This document shows, in pieces, positions 1-6,904 of a stretch of 12,173 nucleotides of DNA. Below the pieces are notes generated by a model, which did not search any database, was not told the DNA's origin, and worked only from the letters and a program-made list of their open reading frames with translations. The DNA is taken from NCBI GenBank assembly GCA_017452945.1, contig JAFTLD010000098.1, positions 1 to 12,173 of the forward strand, in the 5' to 3' direction. Made by a program: the position numbers and the translations under genes. Source of the stretch: Clostridia bacterium. GTDB taxonomy: Bacteria > Bacillota_A > Clostridia > Oscillospirales > CAG-272. Each line of letters opens with the position of its first letter. The first letter of the stretch is position 1.

Positions 1-912
1 GTATTCGTACACGGGCTCGTTGACGGGTGCTGCAGTGGGCCACTGTGTCACGCGGTAGTCAAAGAACTCGGCAAACATCTTTTCCTGCGTGTTTGAGGAC
101 TCCTTGAAGCGCGCGATCACGTTATCCGGTGCGATGATCATGGGCTTCTCCGGATCGTTGGGACAGAACCACAGACTCTTGTACGTATCATTTGCATAAA
201 AAATACTGTACACTTGCTTGAACACATTTGTATCCGCATTCACATCATGCTTGCCAAGATAATATACCACCCTCGGCACGTCCCAGCCTGCGTTCTGATA
301 CTCCAGCAGCAGCTCGAACAGAACAGCGGTCACATTTTCGTAAAGCACGTTATTGGAGGTATCCAGCACCAAGAAGTCTATCCCTGCCATAGTCAGCATT
401 TCGATCTGCTTGCGCATCACCCAAGGATCGCAGCTGTTATAGTAACCCCAAACCGGCTCGCCCCAGAAATGCGCTGAACCAAGGGGGGTAAGAGGTGTAT
501 TATAATGCGTGAACGCTTTATTGAAGGTGCCTTCGTATGTAATCTTATTGATATCGTAAATCCCTGTGTGATTGGTATGCTGACCAAGCGTCAGAAAATA
601 AAACATACCAACGTATCGGTCGGTATTCACCTTGCCGTCCACAGGTAAAATGACGCGTCCGAAATCGTCCGTTCCCACGATATTGAGCACCGAATATTCT
701 GCATCGGTCAGCTCGCGCTCATCCGGCACACGCTGCACGGTGGGCTGTGGTTCGGGCTCGGTTTGGGCTTCGGTAGTCTGCTCGGGTGCAGGCTCAGCCG
801 TCATTGTCTCGGTGGTTTGCTCGGTGGGTTGGTCGGGCGTGCATGCTGCAAACACAGCCGACAACGAAAGGACAGACAGTAAAAGCGCGATCAGCTTTAC
901 GGATCTTTGCAT
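1..912 (-). CDS. Surface lipoprotein with GH71/GH99-like barrel, C-terminus beyond window
   Basis: The frame is open from the ATG at 912 to the window edge (304 codons, no stop), so the gene is partial at its 3' end. The start has an AGGAGG site a few bases upstream, inside the last codons of the preceding gene; the two genes are 1 base apart and clearly one operon. Residues 1-24 form a lipoprotein signal (basic start, hydrophobic run, variant lipobox FAAC, acylated Cys24). Residues 25-60 are a Thr/Glu/Pro/Gln-rich linker. From about residue 100 a folded domain begins: YVGMFYFLTLGQH, then HFWGEPVWGYY (148-158), then a helix and MAGIDFLVLDTSN (175-187). These resemble the barrel strands of bacterial GH71/GH99-type proteins, where an early W-G-E and a later 'AGIDxxxxD' occur. 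The family call is from memory of such motifs and is moderate; enzyme activity and substrate (an alpha-mannan-like glycan?) are unproven. It probably sits on the outer face of the membrane. Confidence 0.6.
   Translation of the reverse strand, partial: MQRSVKLIALLLSVLSLSAVFAACTPDQPTEQTTETMTAEPAPEQTTEAQTEPEPQPTVQRVPDERELTDAEYSVLNIVGTDDFGRVILPVDGKVNTDRYVGMFYFLTLGQHTNHTGIYDINKITYEGTFNKAFTHYNTPLTPLGSAHFWGEPVWGYYNSCDPWVMRKQIEMLTMAGIDFLVLDTSNNVLYENVTAVLFELLLEYQNAGWDVPRVVYYLGKHDVNADTNVFKQVYSIFYANDTYKSLWFCPNDPEKPMIIAPDNVIARFKESSNTQEKMFAEFFDYRVTQWPTAAPVNEPVYEY
767..791. repeat. Linker direct repeat, copy 1
   Basis: This 25-base stretch matches 1065-1089 at 24 of 25 positions (single A/G difference). 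On the minus strand it encodes the linker peptide APEQTTEA of the lipoprotein. Shorter copies of the same TCGGTGGTCTGCTCGG-like unit lie nearby, around 811-825 and 1099-1115. Confidence 0.8.
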
Positions 913-913
913 G

Positions 914-2386
914 TCAGTCCTCCTTTTTTCTCAATGCAATGGCTGCAAACGCAAGCATCAGCACCGATGCAGGCACCAGCACAGCTCCACAGCCCTCATT
1001 ATCAATAGCCGGCTCGGAAACGAGGTCGTCAACAGACTCAGACGCGGGATCGGTTACGCTCTCGGCTTCGGTGGTCTGCTCGGGTGCAGCGGTCGTGCTC
1101 TCGGTGGTCTGCTCGGAATCCGCTTCGGTTTCGGGCTGCGTTTGAGTTTCGGGCTCTGTTTCGGGAACCGGCAGCACGGTCACCTCGAAAGAGGCTGTCA
1201 TGCCATCGTAATTGACGGTAACGGTAGCAGTGCCTGCTTTGGAGAAGTCATAAGTAACCATGTCTTCTATAATCATCATTTCCATGCTGTCACCGCTTGC
1301 ATAATTGATACTGATCACCAACGTGGTCATGTCAATGCGCTCACCCACGTAATAAGTGTCCTTGTACCCGTCCACGATAGAAATACCGTTGGTCTTGACA
1401 CAGACCTCATCCGCAGTGTTAACGGTAAAGGAAATGGGCTCCAGTACCAGCGTACCGTCCACGGGCGTATACTTATCCTTATTACTGCCTGCCCAGTTAC
1501 CCCAGTCGTCCTTATCCCATGTGAACCAGCGGAAACCGGGGAGGATGACGATCTCATATTGCTCTTCCTTGAGCGCGGCAAGGTATGCGGGGTCATCGAT
1601 ATGGAAGATCATGGTGTTGCCATAGAAATTGAAGCGTGCCACGTTCCCCTTTTTTACAAGGTCGGTTACAGTTTCACCGTTGATGGTGACAAGATCCCCC
1701 AGGGTCTTGCCGGGAATGGCAGAGGGGCACAGGTCGGTAGCGGAGATCGCCTTGAGGCTTGCGCTGTCCTTGCGCTCAAAATTGATGCGCAAAGCACCGT
1801 CAATCCCCGGCATGGGGCCGGTCTGCACAGCCGTAATGCCTGCCTCGGCATTGACAGGGAAATATACGTCGTGATCCAGCGTCAGAGCAGAAAGCTCACC
1901 CGAGATACCCGAAGGGGAGCCTACGCACCAAACAAAACCTGCCTTGATCGTAATGGCAGTAAAATCCGCGGGCTTGAGCACCGAATGATCATCCATGTGG
2001 AATCTCAGATTGAGGTACAAAGAGCCGTCCGGACCGCTTTCATAGGTATAGCAGGTACGCTTGAGCGGCAGATCGCCCAGCATTTCCTTAACCGCAGGAA
2101 CAGTCATATTGTCATACGCTACACCGTCCTTGACAAACGAAACCAGAATCAGGTCTGTATTGTGCTCAAGAGCATTGTCCCAACCGTCCTTGGTAAGCCC
2201 CTGCGTACCTGCGGGTACACGGAAGCTGATCTGCCCGTAGGTCGTGCCTTCGGGTTGGAAAGGATCTGTATAGCAGGGCTGCATTTCAATGGTTTCCTCG
2301 GCGGCAGCCGGAAGGACAGCCGTGGGAATCAGAGAACAAAGCAGCAGCGCTGCAAGCATCAGGCAAAAAAGTGTACGTTTTGTCAT
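914..2386 (-). CDS. Secreted Big_3 domain surface protein with C-terminal membrane anchor
   Basis: Predicted 490 residues. I chose the ATG at 2386 (MTKRTL...) because AAGGAGG stands just upstream. An upstream ATG at 2425 overlaps the -10 box and cannot be transcribed. Residues 1-29 are a signal peptide. Residues about 37-180 and 181-325 look like two copies of one beta-rich module: each has a hydrophobic 'ITIKAGF(V)W' or 'IVILPGFRW' strand preceded by a H(M/I)DD motif. Residues about 334-405 fit the bacterial Ig-like Big_3 pattern ('YYVGERIDMTTLVISINYASG' region, 'DFSKAGTATVTVNYDG'). Residues 406-464 are a Thr/Glu/Pro linker. The tail GCGAVLVP, a hydrophobic run and RKKED end the protein, which looks like a membrane or wall anchor. 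No LPXTG is present. It is the first gene of an operon with the downstream lipoprotein, so a joint role at the cell surface, perhaps glycan binding, is inferred. No enzymatic motif was seen. Confidence 0.82.
   Translation of the reverse strand: MTKRTLFCLMLAALLLCSLIPTAVLPAAAEETIEMQPCYTDPFQPEGTTYGQISFRVPAGTQGLTKDGWDNALEHNTDLILVSFVKDGVAYDNMTVPAVKEMLGDLPLKRTCYTYESGPDGSLYLNLRFHMDDHSVLKPADFTAITIKAGFVWCVGSPSGISGELSALTLDHDVYFPVNAEAGITAVQTGPMPGIDGALRINFERKDSASLKAISATDLCPSAIPGKTLGDLVTINGETVTDLVKKGNVARFNFYGNTMIFHIDDPAYLAALKEEQYEIVILPGFRWFTWDKDDWGNWAGSNKDKYTPVDGTLVLEPISFTVNTADEVCVKTNGISIVDGYKDTYYVGERIDMTTLVISINYASGDSMEMMIIEDMVTYDFSKAGTATVTVNYDGMTASFEVTVLPVPETEPETQTQPETEADSEQTTESTTAAPEQTTEAESVTDPASESVDDLVSEPAIDNEGCGAVLVPASVLMLAFAAIALRKKED
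1065..1089. repeat. Linker direct repeat, copy 2
   Basis: Partner of 767-791 with 24 of 25 identical bases. It encodes APEQTTEA in the C-terminal linker of the Big_3 protein, whereas copy 1 encodes the N-terminal linker of the next gene. Confidence 0.8.
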
Positions 2387-2423
2387 AATAACCTCCTTGT
2401 CAGTTATCATTGATATCACCATC

Positions 2424-2452
2424 ATTCTATCACAAGTTCACCAATGTGTCAA
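2424..2452 (-). promoter_or_regulatory. Sigma-A-type promoter of the surface-protein operon
   Basis: On the minus strand TTGACA (2447-2452) is followed after 17 bases by TAGAAT (2424-2429), preceded by TG one base upstream (extended -10). The predicted start near 2417 gives a leader of about 30 bases to the ATG at 2386. The promoter is back to back with the plus-strand promoter at 2475-2503. Confidence 0.8.
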
Positions 2453-2474
2453 GCGAAAGTTATGCGTATCACTC

Positions 2475-2503
2475 TTGCATCGGACATGACAATGTGCTAT
2501 AAT
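2475..2503 (+). promoter_or_regulatory. Sigma-A-type promoter of the FliB-like/MFS operon
   Basis: TTGCAT (2475-2480), 17-base spacer, TATAAT (2498-2503) with TG one base upstream, i.e. an extended -10. The predicted start near 2510 makes the leader about 25 bases to the ATG at 2535. This argues against the in-frame ATG at 2511 as start. Confidence 0.78.
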
Positions 2504-2534
2504 AAAAGCAATGCTCTACCAAAGAGGAACAAAC

Positions 2535-3437
2535 ATGAAGCTTTACGCACCTGCTTATTATCAGGAATTCTCCTGTATTGCCGACCGCTGCCGACACTCC
2601 TGCTGCATTGGCTGGGAAATTGACGTGGACGAGGACTCCCTGTCCTTTTATGAGGACTTGGAGGGCGACTATGCAGATACGATACGACGCAGCATTGACC
2701 GCACGGACGTGCCGCACTTTTCCCTCAGCGCCCATGACCGCTGCCCGCATCTGGACAATCGCGGCCTTTGCCGCATTATTTCAAACTACGGCCACGAGGC
2801 CCTTTGCGACATTTGCCGCGAGCATCCGCGCTTTTACCACCAAACGCCGCACGGTATGGAGGTAGGCTTGGGGCTTTCGTGTGAGGCGGCCTGCCGCGTG
2901 GTGCTTGGCTCGGACGCGTTTGCGCAGATGGTCGAGATCGAAGACCTTGAAGGCGAGCCCGACACCGAAGCCTTTGATGCAACGCCCTTGCGCGCACGCA
3001 TATTCGCCTTGCTGCAGGATCCTGCGCTCCCCTATATTGCACGTCTTGCGCAGATCTCTGCCGAATTTGGCGTATCGGCGGACAAATATTCCGACAACGC
3101 ACGGTGCAAGATGCTTTGCGAGCTTGAATACTTAAACGAGCAACACCGCGCACTTTTCATGCTTTACAATACGGATGCAGAAGTCCTGCCCGCCAAAGAA
3201 CACTTGCTTGCACGTGCCTTGGCCTACTTCGTCTACCGCCATTGCTCGGACACAACGGACGAGTCGGATTTTGCCGTTTCCCTGGGCCTTGCCTTATTCT
3301 TGGAGCGGCTGCTTGCATCCTTGATCGCTGCGGGGCATGATGCCCTTGATGCAGCGCGCATCATTTCCGAAGAGATCGAATACTCAGAAGACAACACCGA
3401 AAGCATTCGATCCGTTTTTTACGAGGTATTCCAATGA
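2535..3437 (+). CDS. FliB-like flagellin lysine N-methylase family protein
   Basis: Predicted 300 residues starting MKLYAPAYY, with GAGGA at 2524-2528 as ribosome binding site. The N-terminal half is cysteine-rich in the pattern of the FliB/YkgJ families: C14-x4-C19-x3-C23-C24, then C70, C79, C91-x2-C94 and C116-x3-C120. Conserved-looking surroundings are GWEIDVDED, 'CPHLDNRGLC' and 'CDICREHPRF'. In Salmonella, FliB methylates flagellin lysines and binds an iron-sulfur cluster. Clostridial homologues are usually annotated 'flagellin lysine-N-methylase' by homology only. The C-terminal half (about 130-300) is mostly helical and less conserved. No flagellar gene is present in the window, and the stop codon overlaps the start of an MFS transporter gene (ATGA), so both are made from one message. 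The methylated substrate, if any, is unknown and may not be flagellin. The protein is cytoplasmic: no signal or membrane segment is seen. Family confidence is high, function low. Confidence 0.85.
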   Translation: MKLYAPAYYQEFSCIADRCRHSCCIGWEIDVDEDSLSFYEDLEGDYADTIRRSIDRTDVPHFSLSAHDRCPHLDNRGLCRIISNYGHEALCDICREHPRFYHQTPHGMEVGLGLSCEAACRVVLGSDAFAQMVEIEDLEGEPDTEAFDATPLRARIFALLQDPALPYIARLAQISAEFGVSADKYSDNARCKMLCELEYLNEQHRALFMLYNTDAEVLPAKEHLLARALAYFVYRHCSDTTDESDFAVSLGLALFLERLLASLIAAGHDALDAARIISEEIEYSEDNTESIRSVFYEVFQ

Positions 3438-4690
3438 GCCCGAATTACAAACGCACAAAGCTTGCCTGCTACTCGGCATATTTCACCATGTCGTCCATCT
3501 TTATCCTGCCGCCGCTGCTGTTTGCCACGCTGCAGGATACCTACGGCATTTCCTATACGCTGCTTGGCACACTGGTGCTGACCAATTTCTGCACGCAAAT
3601 GATCGTCGATCTGCTTTTTTCGCTTTTTGCCAAGAAATTCAACGCAGGACTTCTGGTACGCGTAACACCCCTGATCACCTCGCTGGGACTTGTGATCTAC
3701 GCGCTGGTTCCCACGTTTTTACCGCAATTCGCATACGTGGGCTTGCTTGTCGGTACGATCGTCTTTTCGATTGCATCGGGGCTCTCCGAAGTCATGCTCT
3801 CGCCCACCATTGCCGCGCTTCCCTCGGATAACCCGCAGCGTGACATGAGCATGCTGCACTCTCTTTATGCCTTCGGCATTTTGTTCGTCATCGTACTCAG
3901 CACCGTCTTTTTTGCCTTGTTCGGTGCGCAGAATTGGATGTATCTGACGCTGTTTTTCGCAGCACTCCCGATCATTGCGGCCGTGATGTTCTTCCTCTCC
4001 CCCATGCCCGATCTGCAAAAGGGCGCAGAGCAGGAGCGCACCAAGCGCACGGGCAAACGCACGCTCGGCCTTGCCCTTTGCGTGGCCTGCATCTTTTTCG
4101 GCAGCTGTGCAGAGAACACCATGTCCAACTGGATCTCGGGCTATATGGAAAACGCGCTGCACATCGACAAGGCCGTGGGAGACCTTGTGGGCATGGCCGC
4201 CTTTGCCGTGCTGCTGGGACTGACGCGCATCACCTACGCCAAATTCGGCAAAAACATCTTCCGCATGCTCATAGTCGGCATGATCGGCGCAGCGGTCTGC
4301 TATTTGGTGGTTGCCTTTTCGGGGCATCCTATCCCCGCGCTGGTTGCCTGCGTGCTGACGGGTATTTTCACCTCGATGCTGTGGCCGGGCGCTTTGATCA
4401 TGATGGAGGAGAACGTCACCGGTGTCGGCGTGGCAGCCTACGCGCTCATGGCATCGGGCGGTGACCTCGGCGCATCGGTTGCGCCGCAGCTGATGGGCAT
4501 CGTAACCGACGCGGTCAGCCAAAGCGAGCTTGGCATACGCCTTGCCGCACAGCAAGGCCTCTCCCCCGAGCAGATCGGCCTGAAGGCGGGCATGCTTGTA
4601 TGCTCCCTGTTCCCCATTCTGGGCATCGCCGTGCTGCTTTGCACCGTTCGCTTTTTCAAAAAGTGCAAAAAGAACGGTGAGGTGCTGTAA
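3434..4690 (+). CDS. MFS transporter, 12 TM
   Basis: Predicted 418 residues, about 12 hydrophobic segments split 6+6 by a charged cytoplasmic loop near residues 190-212 (KGAEQERTKRTGKR), which is the layout of the major facilitator superfamily. Short motifs such as 'SPTIAALPSDNP', 'LHSLYAFG' in the N half and 'GGDLGASVAPQLMGIVTD' in the C half recall the fucose-permease/sugar-permease branch, but substrate and direction cannot be read from the sequence. The ATG overlaps the stop of the FliB-like gene by 4 bases (ATGA), which indicates translational coupling. No own promoter is seen. The Lys-rich C-terminus (FFKKCKKNGEVL) is cytoplasmic by the positive-inside rule. No clear terminator follows; the next promoter begins about 100 bases downstream. 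Confidence 0.88.
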   Translation: MSPNYKRTKLACYSAYFTMSSIFILPPLLFATLQDTYGISYTLLGTLVLTNFCTQMIVDLLFSLFAKKFNAGLLVRVTPLITSLGLVIYALVPTFLPQFAYVGLLVGTIVFSIASGLSEVMLSPTIAALPSDNPQRDMSMLHSLYAFGILFVIVLSTVFFALFGAQNWMYLTLFFAALPIIAAVMFFLSPMPDLQKGAEQERTKRTGKRTLGLALCVACIFFGSCAENTMSNWISGYMENALHIDKAVGDLVGMAAFAVLLGLTRITYAKFGKNIFRMLIVGMIGAAVCYLVVAFSGHPIPALVACVLTGIFTSMLWPGALIMMEENVTGVGVAAYALMASGGDLGASVAPQLMGIVTDAVSQSELGIRLAAQQGLSPEQIGLKAGMLVCSLFPILGIAVLLCTVRFFKKCKKNGEVL

Positions 4691-4787
4691 AATTCGCACA
4701 TGATATGCAAAGGGAACGTTTCTGATAAAAAAGAATTCCGCAAATCAATTTCCCGTGCTCTGATATGATCTTCTTTTCCTGTTTTTC

Positions 4788-4816
4788 TTGCATTTTACAG
4801 GAAAATATGTTACAAT
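4788..4816 (+). promoter_or_regulatory. Promoter of the alpha/beta hydrolase gene
   Basis: TTGCAT (4788-4793), 17-base spacer, TACAAT (4811-4816) with an extended-10 TG (TGTTACAAT). The predicted start near 4823 leaves a 25-base leader with GGAGG at 4838-4842. It uses the same -35 hexamer and spacing as the promoter at 2475-2503. Confidence 0.72.
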
Positions 4817-4847
4817 GGTCACACAAATCCAATCATCGGAGGCTTTT

Positions 4848-5795
4848 ATGCAACCCAAAACCAAAAAAATCATCATTGCAATCACGGCTGCCGTGCTGGC
4901 TGTGATTGTACTGGGCGGCTCGATCGGACTATATTCCCTGGCCGTTTCGATCTATTCGGGCAGCTTTAATTACCGCTGCGAAACAAGCGAGGATGCAGCC
5001 TTTGACATTTCCGAATTCTCCTCTCTGGAGCGCACCCGACACACCTTTGCCACCAAGCAGGGACATACGTTGGTGGGTTATCTTTACACGCATACGGGCT
5101 CCTCTCCCAAGGGCGTGATCGTATTCGCGCACGGCATGGGTGCGGGCGGCCAGCGCGGTTACATGGATATTTTTGATTATTTCTGCTCGCGCGGCTACTG
5201 CGTGTTCGCTTACGACGCCACCGCCAACGATGAAAGCGAGGGCGAGGAAATGGGCGGCCTGCCGCAGGGCTTTATCGATTTAGACTACGCCGTTTCTTAC
5301 GCGCAAACGATCCCCGAGATCAAGGATCTGCCCTTTTTGCTCATGGGCTACAGCTGGGGCGGCCTTTCGGTGGTCAACGCGCTCAATTATCATCCCGAGG
5401 TAGAGGCGGTTGCTTCACTTGCGGGCTGGAACAAATCCATGAACATGATCGATCACCGCGGTTGTGAAATGGTCGGCCCCGTGGCCAAGCTGCTGCTCCC
5501 CTTTGCCTCGGCTTATGAATTCTTCTCCTACGGCTCCTACGCCTTTTCCACCGGCATGAAGGGCTTGGCAAACAGCGACTGTGACGTTTTTATCGTACAC
5601 GGTGAGCAGGACGACACCATTCCGATCGCCTACGGCTACGATACCTACTATAAAAAATATGCCGACGATCCCCGCTTCACCTTCAAAAAATACGCAGACC
5701 GCGATCACGACGTTATGCGCGGTACGGACGGCAAGCACGACATGGCGCTCATGGCCGAAATTGCCGATTTCTTTGACGCAGCGCTGGAGCAATAA
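4848..5795 (+). CDS. Membrane-anchored alpha/beta hydrolase
   Basis: Predicted 315 residues from the ATG at 4848 (GGAGG 5 bases upstream). Longer in-frame starts lie inside the promoter. Residues 8-36 are a single hydrophobic segment after a Lys-rich N-terminus (QPKTKK), so the catalytic domain is probably outside, held by a signal anchor. The alpha/beta hydrolase fold is shown by the oxyanion motif AHGMGAGG (94-101), the nucleophile elbow GYSWGG with Ser169, an acid in HGEQDDTIP (Asp255), and His287 in DRDHDVM. The triad is complete, so it should be active. Such proteins act on ester, thioester or peptide bonds; the substrate is unknown. A lipase, esterase or acyl transferase on cell-surface molecules is possible. 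It has its own promoter and ends at a terminator shared with the convergent LysR gene, so it appears to be a single-gene unit. Confidence 0.87.
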   Translation: MQPKTKKIIIAITAAVLAVIVLGGSIGLYSLAVSIYSGSFNYRCETSEDAAFDISEFSSLERTRHTFATKQGHTLVGYLYTHTGSSPKGVIVFAHGMGAGGQRGYMDIFDYFCSRGYCVFAYDATANDESEGEEMGGLPQGFIDLDYAVSYAQTIPEIKDLPFLLMGYSWGGLSVVNALNYHPEVEAVASLAGWNKSMNMIDHRGCEMVGPVAKLLLPFASAYEFFSYGSYAFSTGMKGLANSDCDVFIVHGEQDDTIPIAYGYDTYYKKYADDPRFTFKKYADRDHDVMRGTDGKHDMALMAEIADFFDAALEQ

Positions 5796-5834
5796 ATGCC
5801 GCTTTTACATAAAGTTCGAACATCCCTGCGAAAA

Positions 5835-5870
5835 GGGGCTGCCTTGTTTGAGGCAGCCCCATATATTTTT
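5835..5870. terminator. Convergent, probably bidirectional terminator
   Basis: Perfect 9-bp stem GGGGCTGCC/GGCAGCCCC (5835-5843 and 5852-5860) with an 8-base loop. On the plus strand it is followed by ATATATTTTT, and on the minus strand by TTTT. It lies between the hydrolase stop (5795) and the LysR stop (5874). Confidence 0.9.
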
Positions 5871-5873
5871 CAG

Positions 5874-6764
5874 TCAGTTTGAAAACTCATGCACCTTGAT
5901 GTACTCAATAAAGGTCTTCAGACTCTTGGACATCCATTTATTTTTATGGTAGATAAGTTGCTTCCATACGTCGATATTGAGATCGCACACGTCCAGATAG
6001 CAAAGCTTTCCCGACTCGATCAACGGCCTCGTGACAAAATCCGGCAGATAGGAGATCATGTCGTTTTCTACAAGCACCGAGGTAATAATATCCGTACGTC
6101 CGATCTCCAGCACGGGTGTGATCTCCAAGGATTTTTTTGCAAGCTCGCGGTCAAACACGCCTCGATAGCCCTGCCCATACTCGGTCAGCACGAAAGGCTC
6201 GCCTATGATATCCCTGATCGAAAGCCCCTTGACACCCGCAAATTTCGAGGTCGATGCCGCCACAAAGTGCATGGGCAGCTTTTGCTCGTTGGCAATCATA
6301 TAATCCTTATGATATATGCGGCGGTCCAGTGTAATGATCACATCCGCCTCGTTGTGGTCAAGCATATACAGCATATTACCCGTATCTCCGGTTGTGAATC
6401 TGACCGAAATGCCGGGATACTTGCTGTGAAAATCCGAATAATGCATGGAGATCATCTCTTCACATACCGAATCCGGTGTGACGATATGAATGCTCCCTCT
6501 GCATTCCTCCTCTTTGATCAGACTTTCCTTGAAGTCTTCGGTCAAAGAACGGATCTTGTGCGCGTAGGACACCAACTCAAGCCCCCGCTCGGTCAGCATG
6601 ATGGTGTGGTTGATGCGCTCGAACAACAAACACCCCAGCTCATCCTCAAGCTGCTTGATCTGAAAAGAAATGGTGGATTGTGAATAATCCAGAGCCTCGG
6701 CTGCTTTGGTAAAGCTGCCAAGCTCGGCTACGTGAATAAAAGTGATCAGATTCCTGAGTTCCAT
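5874..6764 (-). CDS. LysR-type transcriptional regulator
   Basis: Predicted 296 residues from the ATG at 6764, with GGGAGG just upstream; this is the usual LysR length and starts directly at the winged helix (MELRNLITFIHVAELG). A longer in-frame start at 6812 would add 16 residues and has no good ribosome binding site. Residues 1-60 carry the HTH signature 'SFTKAAEALDYSQSTISFQIKQLE' (recognition helix around residues 28-40), followed by the linker helix. Residues about 90-290 match the periplasmic-binding-like effector domain. The gene is divergent from a TrpXYZ-type ABC uptake operon, and a palindrome with the T-N11-A form lies at the -65 position of that operon. It therefore most likely controls the transporter and itself, in response to the transported compound or a metabolite of it. 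This link is inferred from layout only. Transcription ends at the shared terminator at 5835-5870. Confidence 0.92.
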   Translation of the reverse strand: MELRNLITFIHVAELGSFTKAAEALDYSQSTISFQIKQLEDELGCLLFERINHTIMLTERGLELVSYAHKIRSLTEDFKESLIKEEECRGSIHIVTPDSVCEEMISMHYSDFHSKYPGISVRFTTGDTGNMLYMLDHNEADVIITLDRRIYHKDYMIANEQKLPMHFVAASTSKFAGVKGLSIRDIIGEPFVLTEYGQGYRGVFDRELAKKSLEITPVLEIGRTDIITSVLVENDMISYLPDFVTRPLIESGKLCYLDVCDLNIDVWKQLIYHKNKWMSKSLKTFIEYIKVHEFSN

Positions 6765-6778
6765 GCAAGCCTCCCGTG

Positions 6779-6795
6779 CATCGATATTTTCGATG
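6779..6795. promoter_or_regulatory. Candidate LysR-family recognition site
   Basis: The palindrome CATCGA-TATTT-TCGATG has 6-bp perfect arms and contains T-N11-A (6781/6793), the core of LysR-type boxes. Its centre (6787) is about 65 bases upstream of the start predicted for the ABC operon (about 6852), where LysR-type regulators classically have their recognition site. It also lies in the leader of the LysR gene, so occupation could repress it. Confidence 0.5.
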
Positions 6796-6816
6796 GTAAT
6801 CATCAAAACCATTCGC

Positions 6817-6845
6817 TTGACTAATGATATGTAGTATTATATACT
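6817..6845 (+). promoter_or_regulatory. Promoter of the ABC transporter operon
   Basis: TTGACT (6817-6822), 17 bases, TATACT (6840-6845). The predicted start is near 6852, giving a leader of about 53 bases to the ATG at 6905. The leader is too short for a T-box riboswitch. Confidence 0.72.
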
Positions 6846-6864
6846 ATAGGCACAGAAAAGTCAA
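6836..6864 (-). promoter_or_regulatory. Promoter of the LysR gene, overlapping the ABC promoter
   Basis: On the minus strand TTGACT (6859-6864), 17 bases, TATAAT (6836-6841). The predicted start is near 6829, and the leader of about 65 bases contains the candidate LysR site. The -10 shares two bases with the -10 of the opposite promoter, so RNA polymerase can occupy only one at a time. The dyad TAGTA-N5-TACTA (6832-6846) covers both -10 boxes. Confidence 0.72.
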
Positions 6865-6904
6865 GCAGATATTTTGCTAATTCAAAAACACAAGGAGCTT
6901 CATC

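Noticed and set aside
632..2413. Long plus-strand open frame opposite the surface operon
   Set aside because: It is antisense to two genes with clear signal peptides, ribosome binding sites and a promoter. Its translation is low-complexity Ser/Gly/Cys/Val sequence at the start and has no recognisable domain.
4643..4676. Inverted repeat CCGTTC...GAACGG with T5/A5 inner arms near the MFS gene end
   Set aside because: It lies in codons for the FFKKCKKN tail, has a bulge and no following T-run, so it is not a convincing terminator.
3719..4699. Long minus-strand open frame opposite the MFS gene
   Set aside because: The translation is rich in His, Arg, Gln and Ala with no domain, as expected for the reverse of a membrane-protein gene; no ribosome binding site.
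6845..6904. T-box or other riboswitch upstream of the ABC operon
   Set aside because: The predicted leader of about 53 bases is too short and holds no matching stems or conserved bulge.
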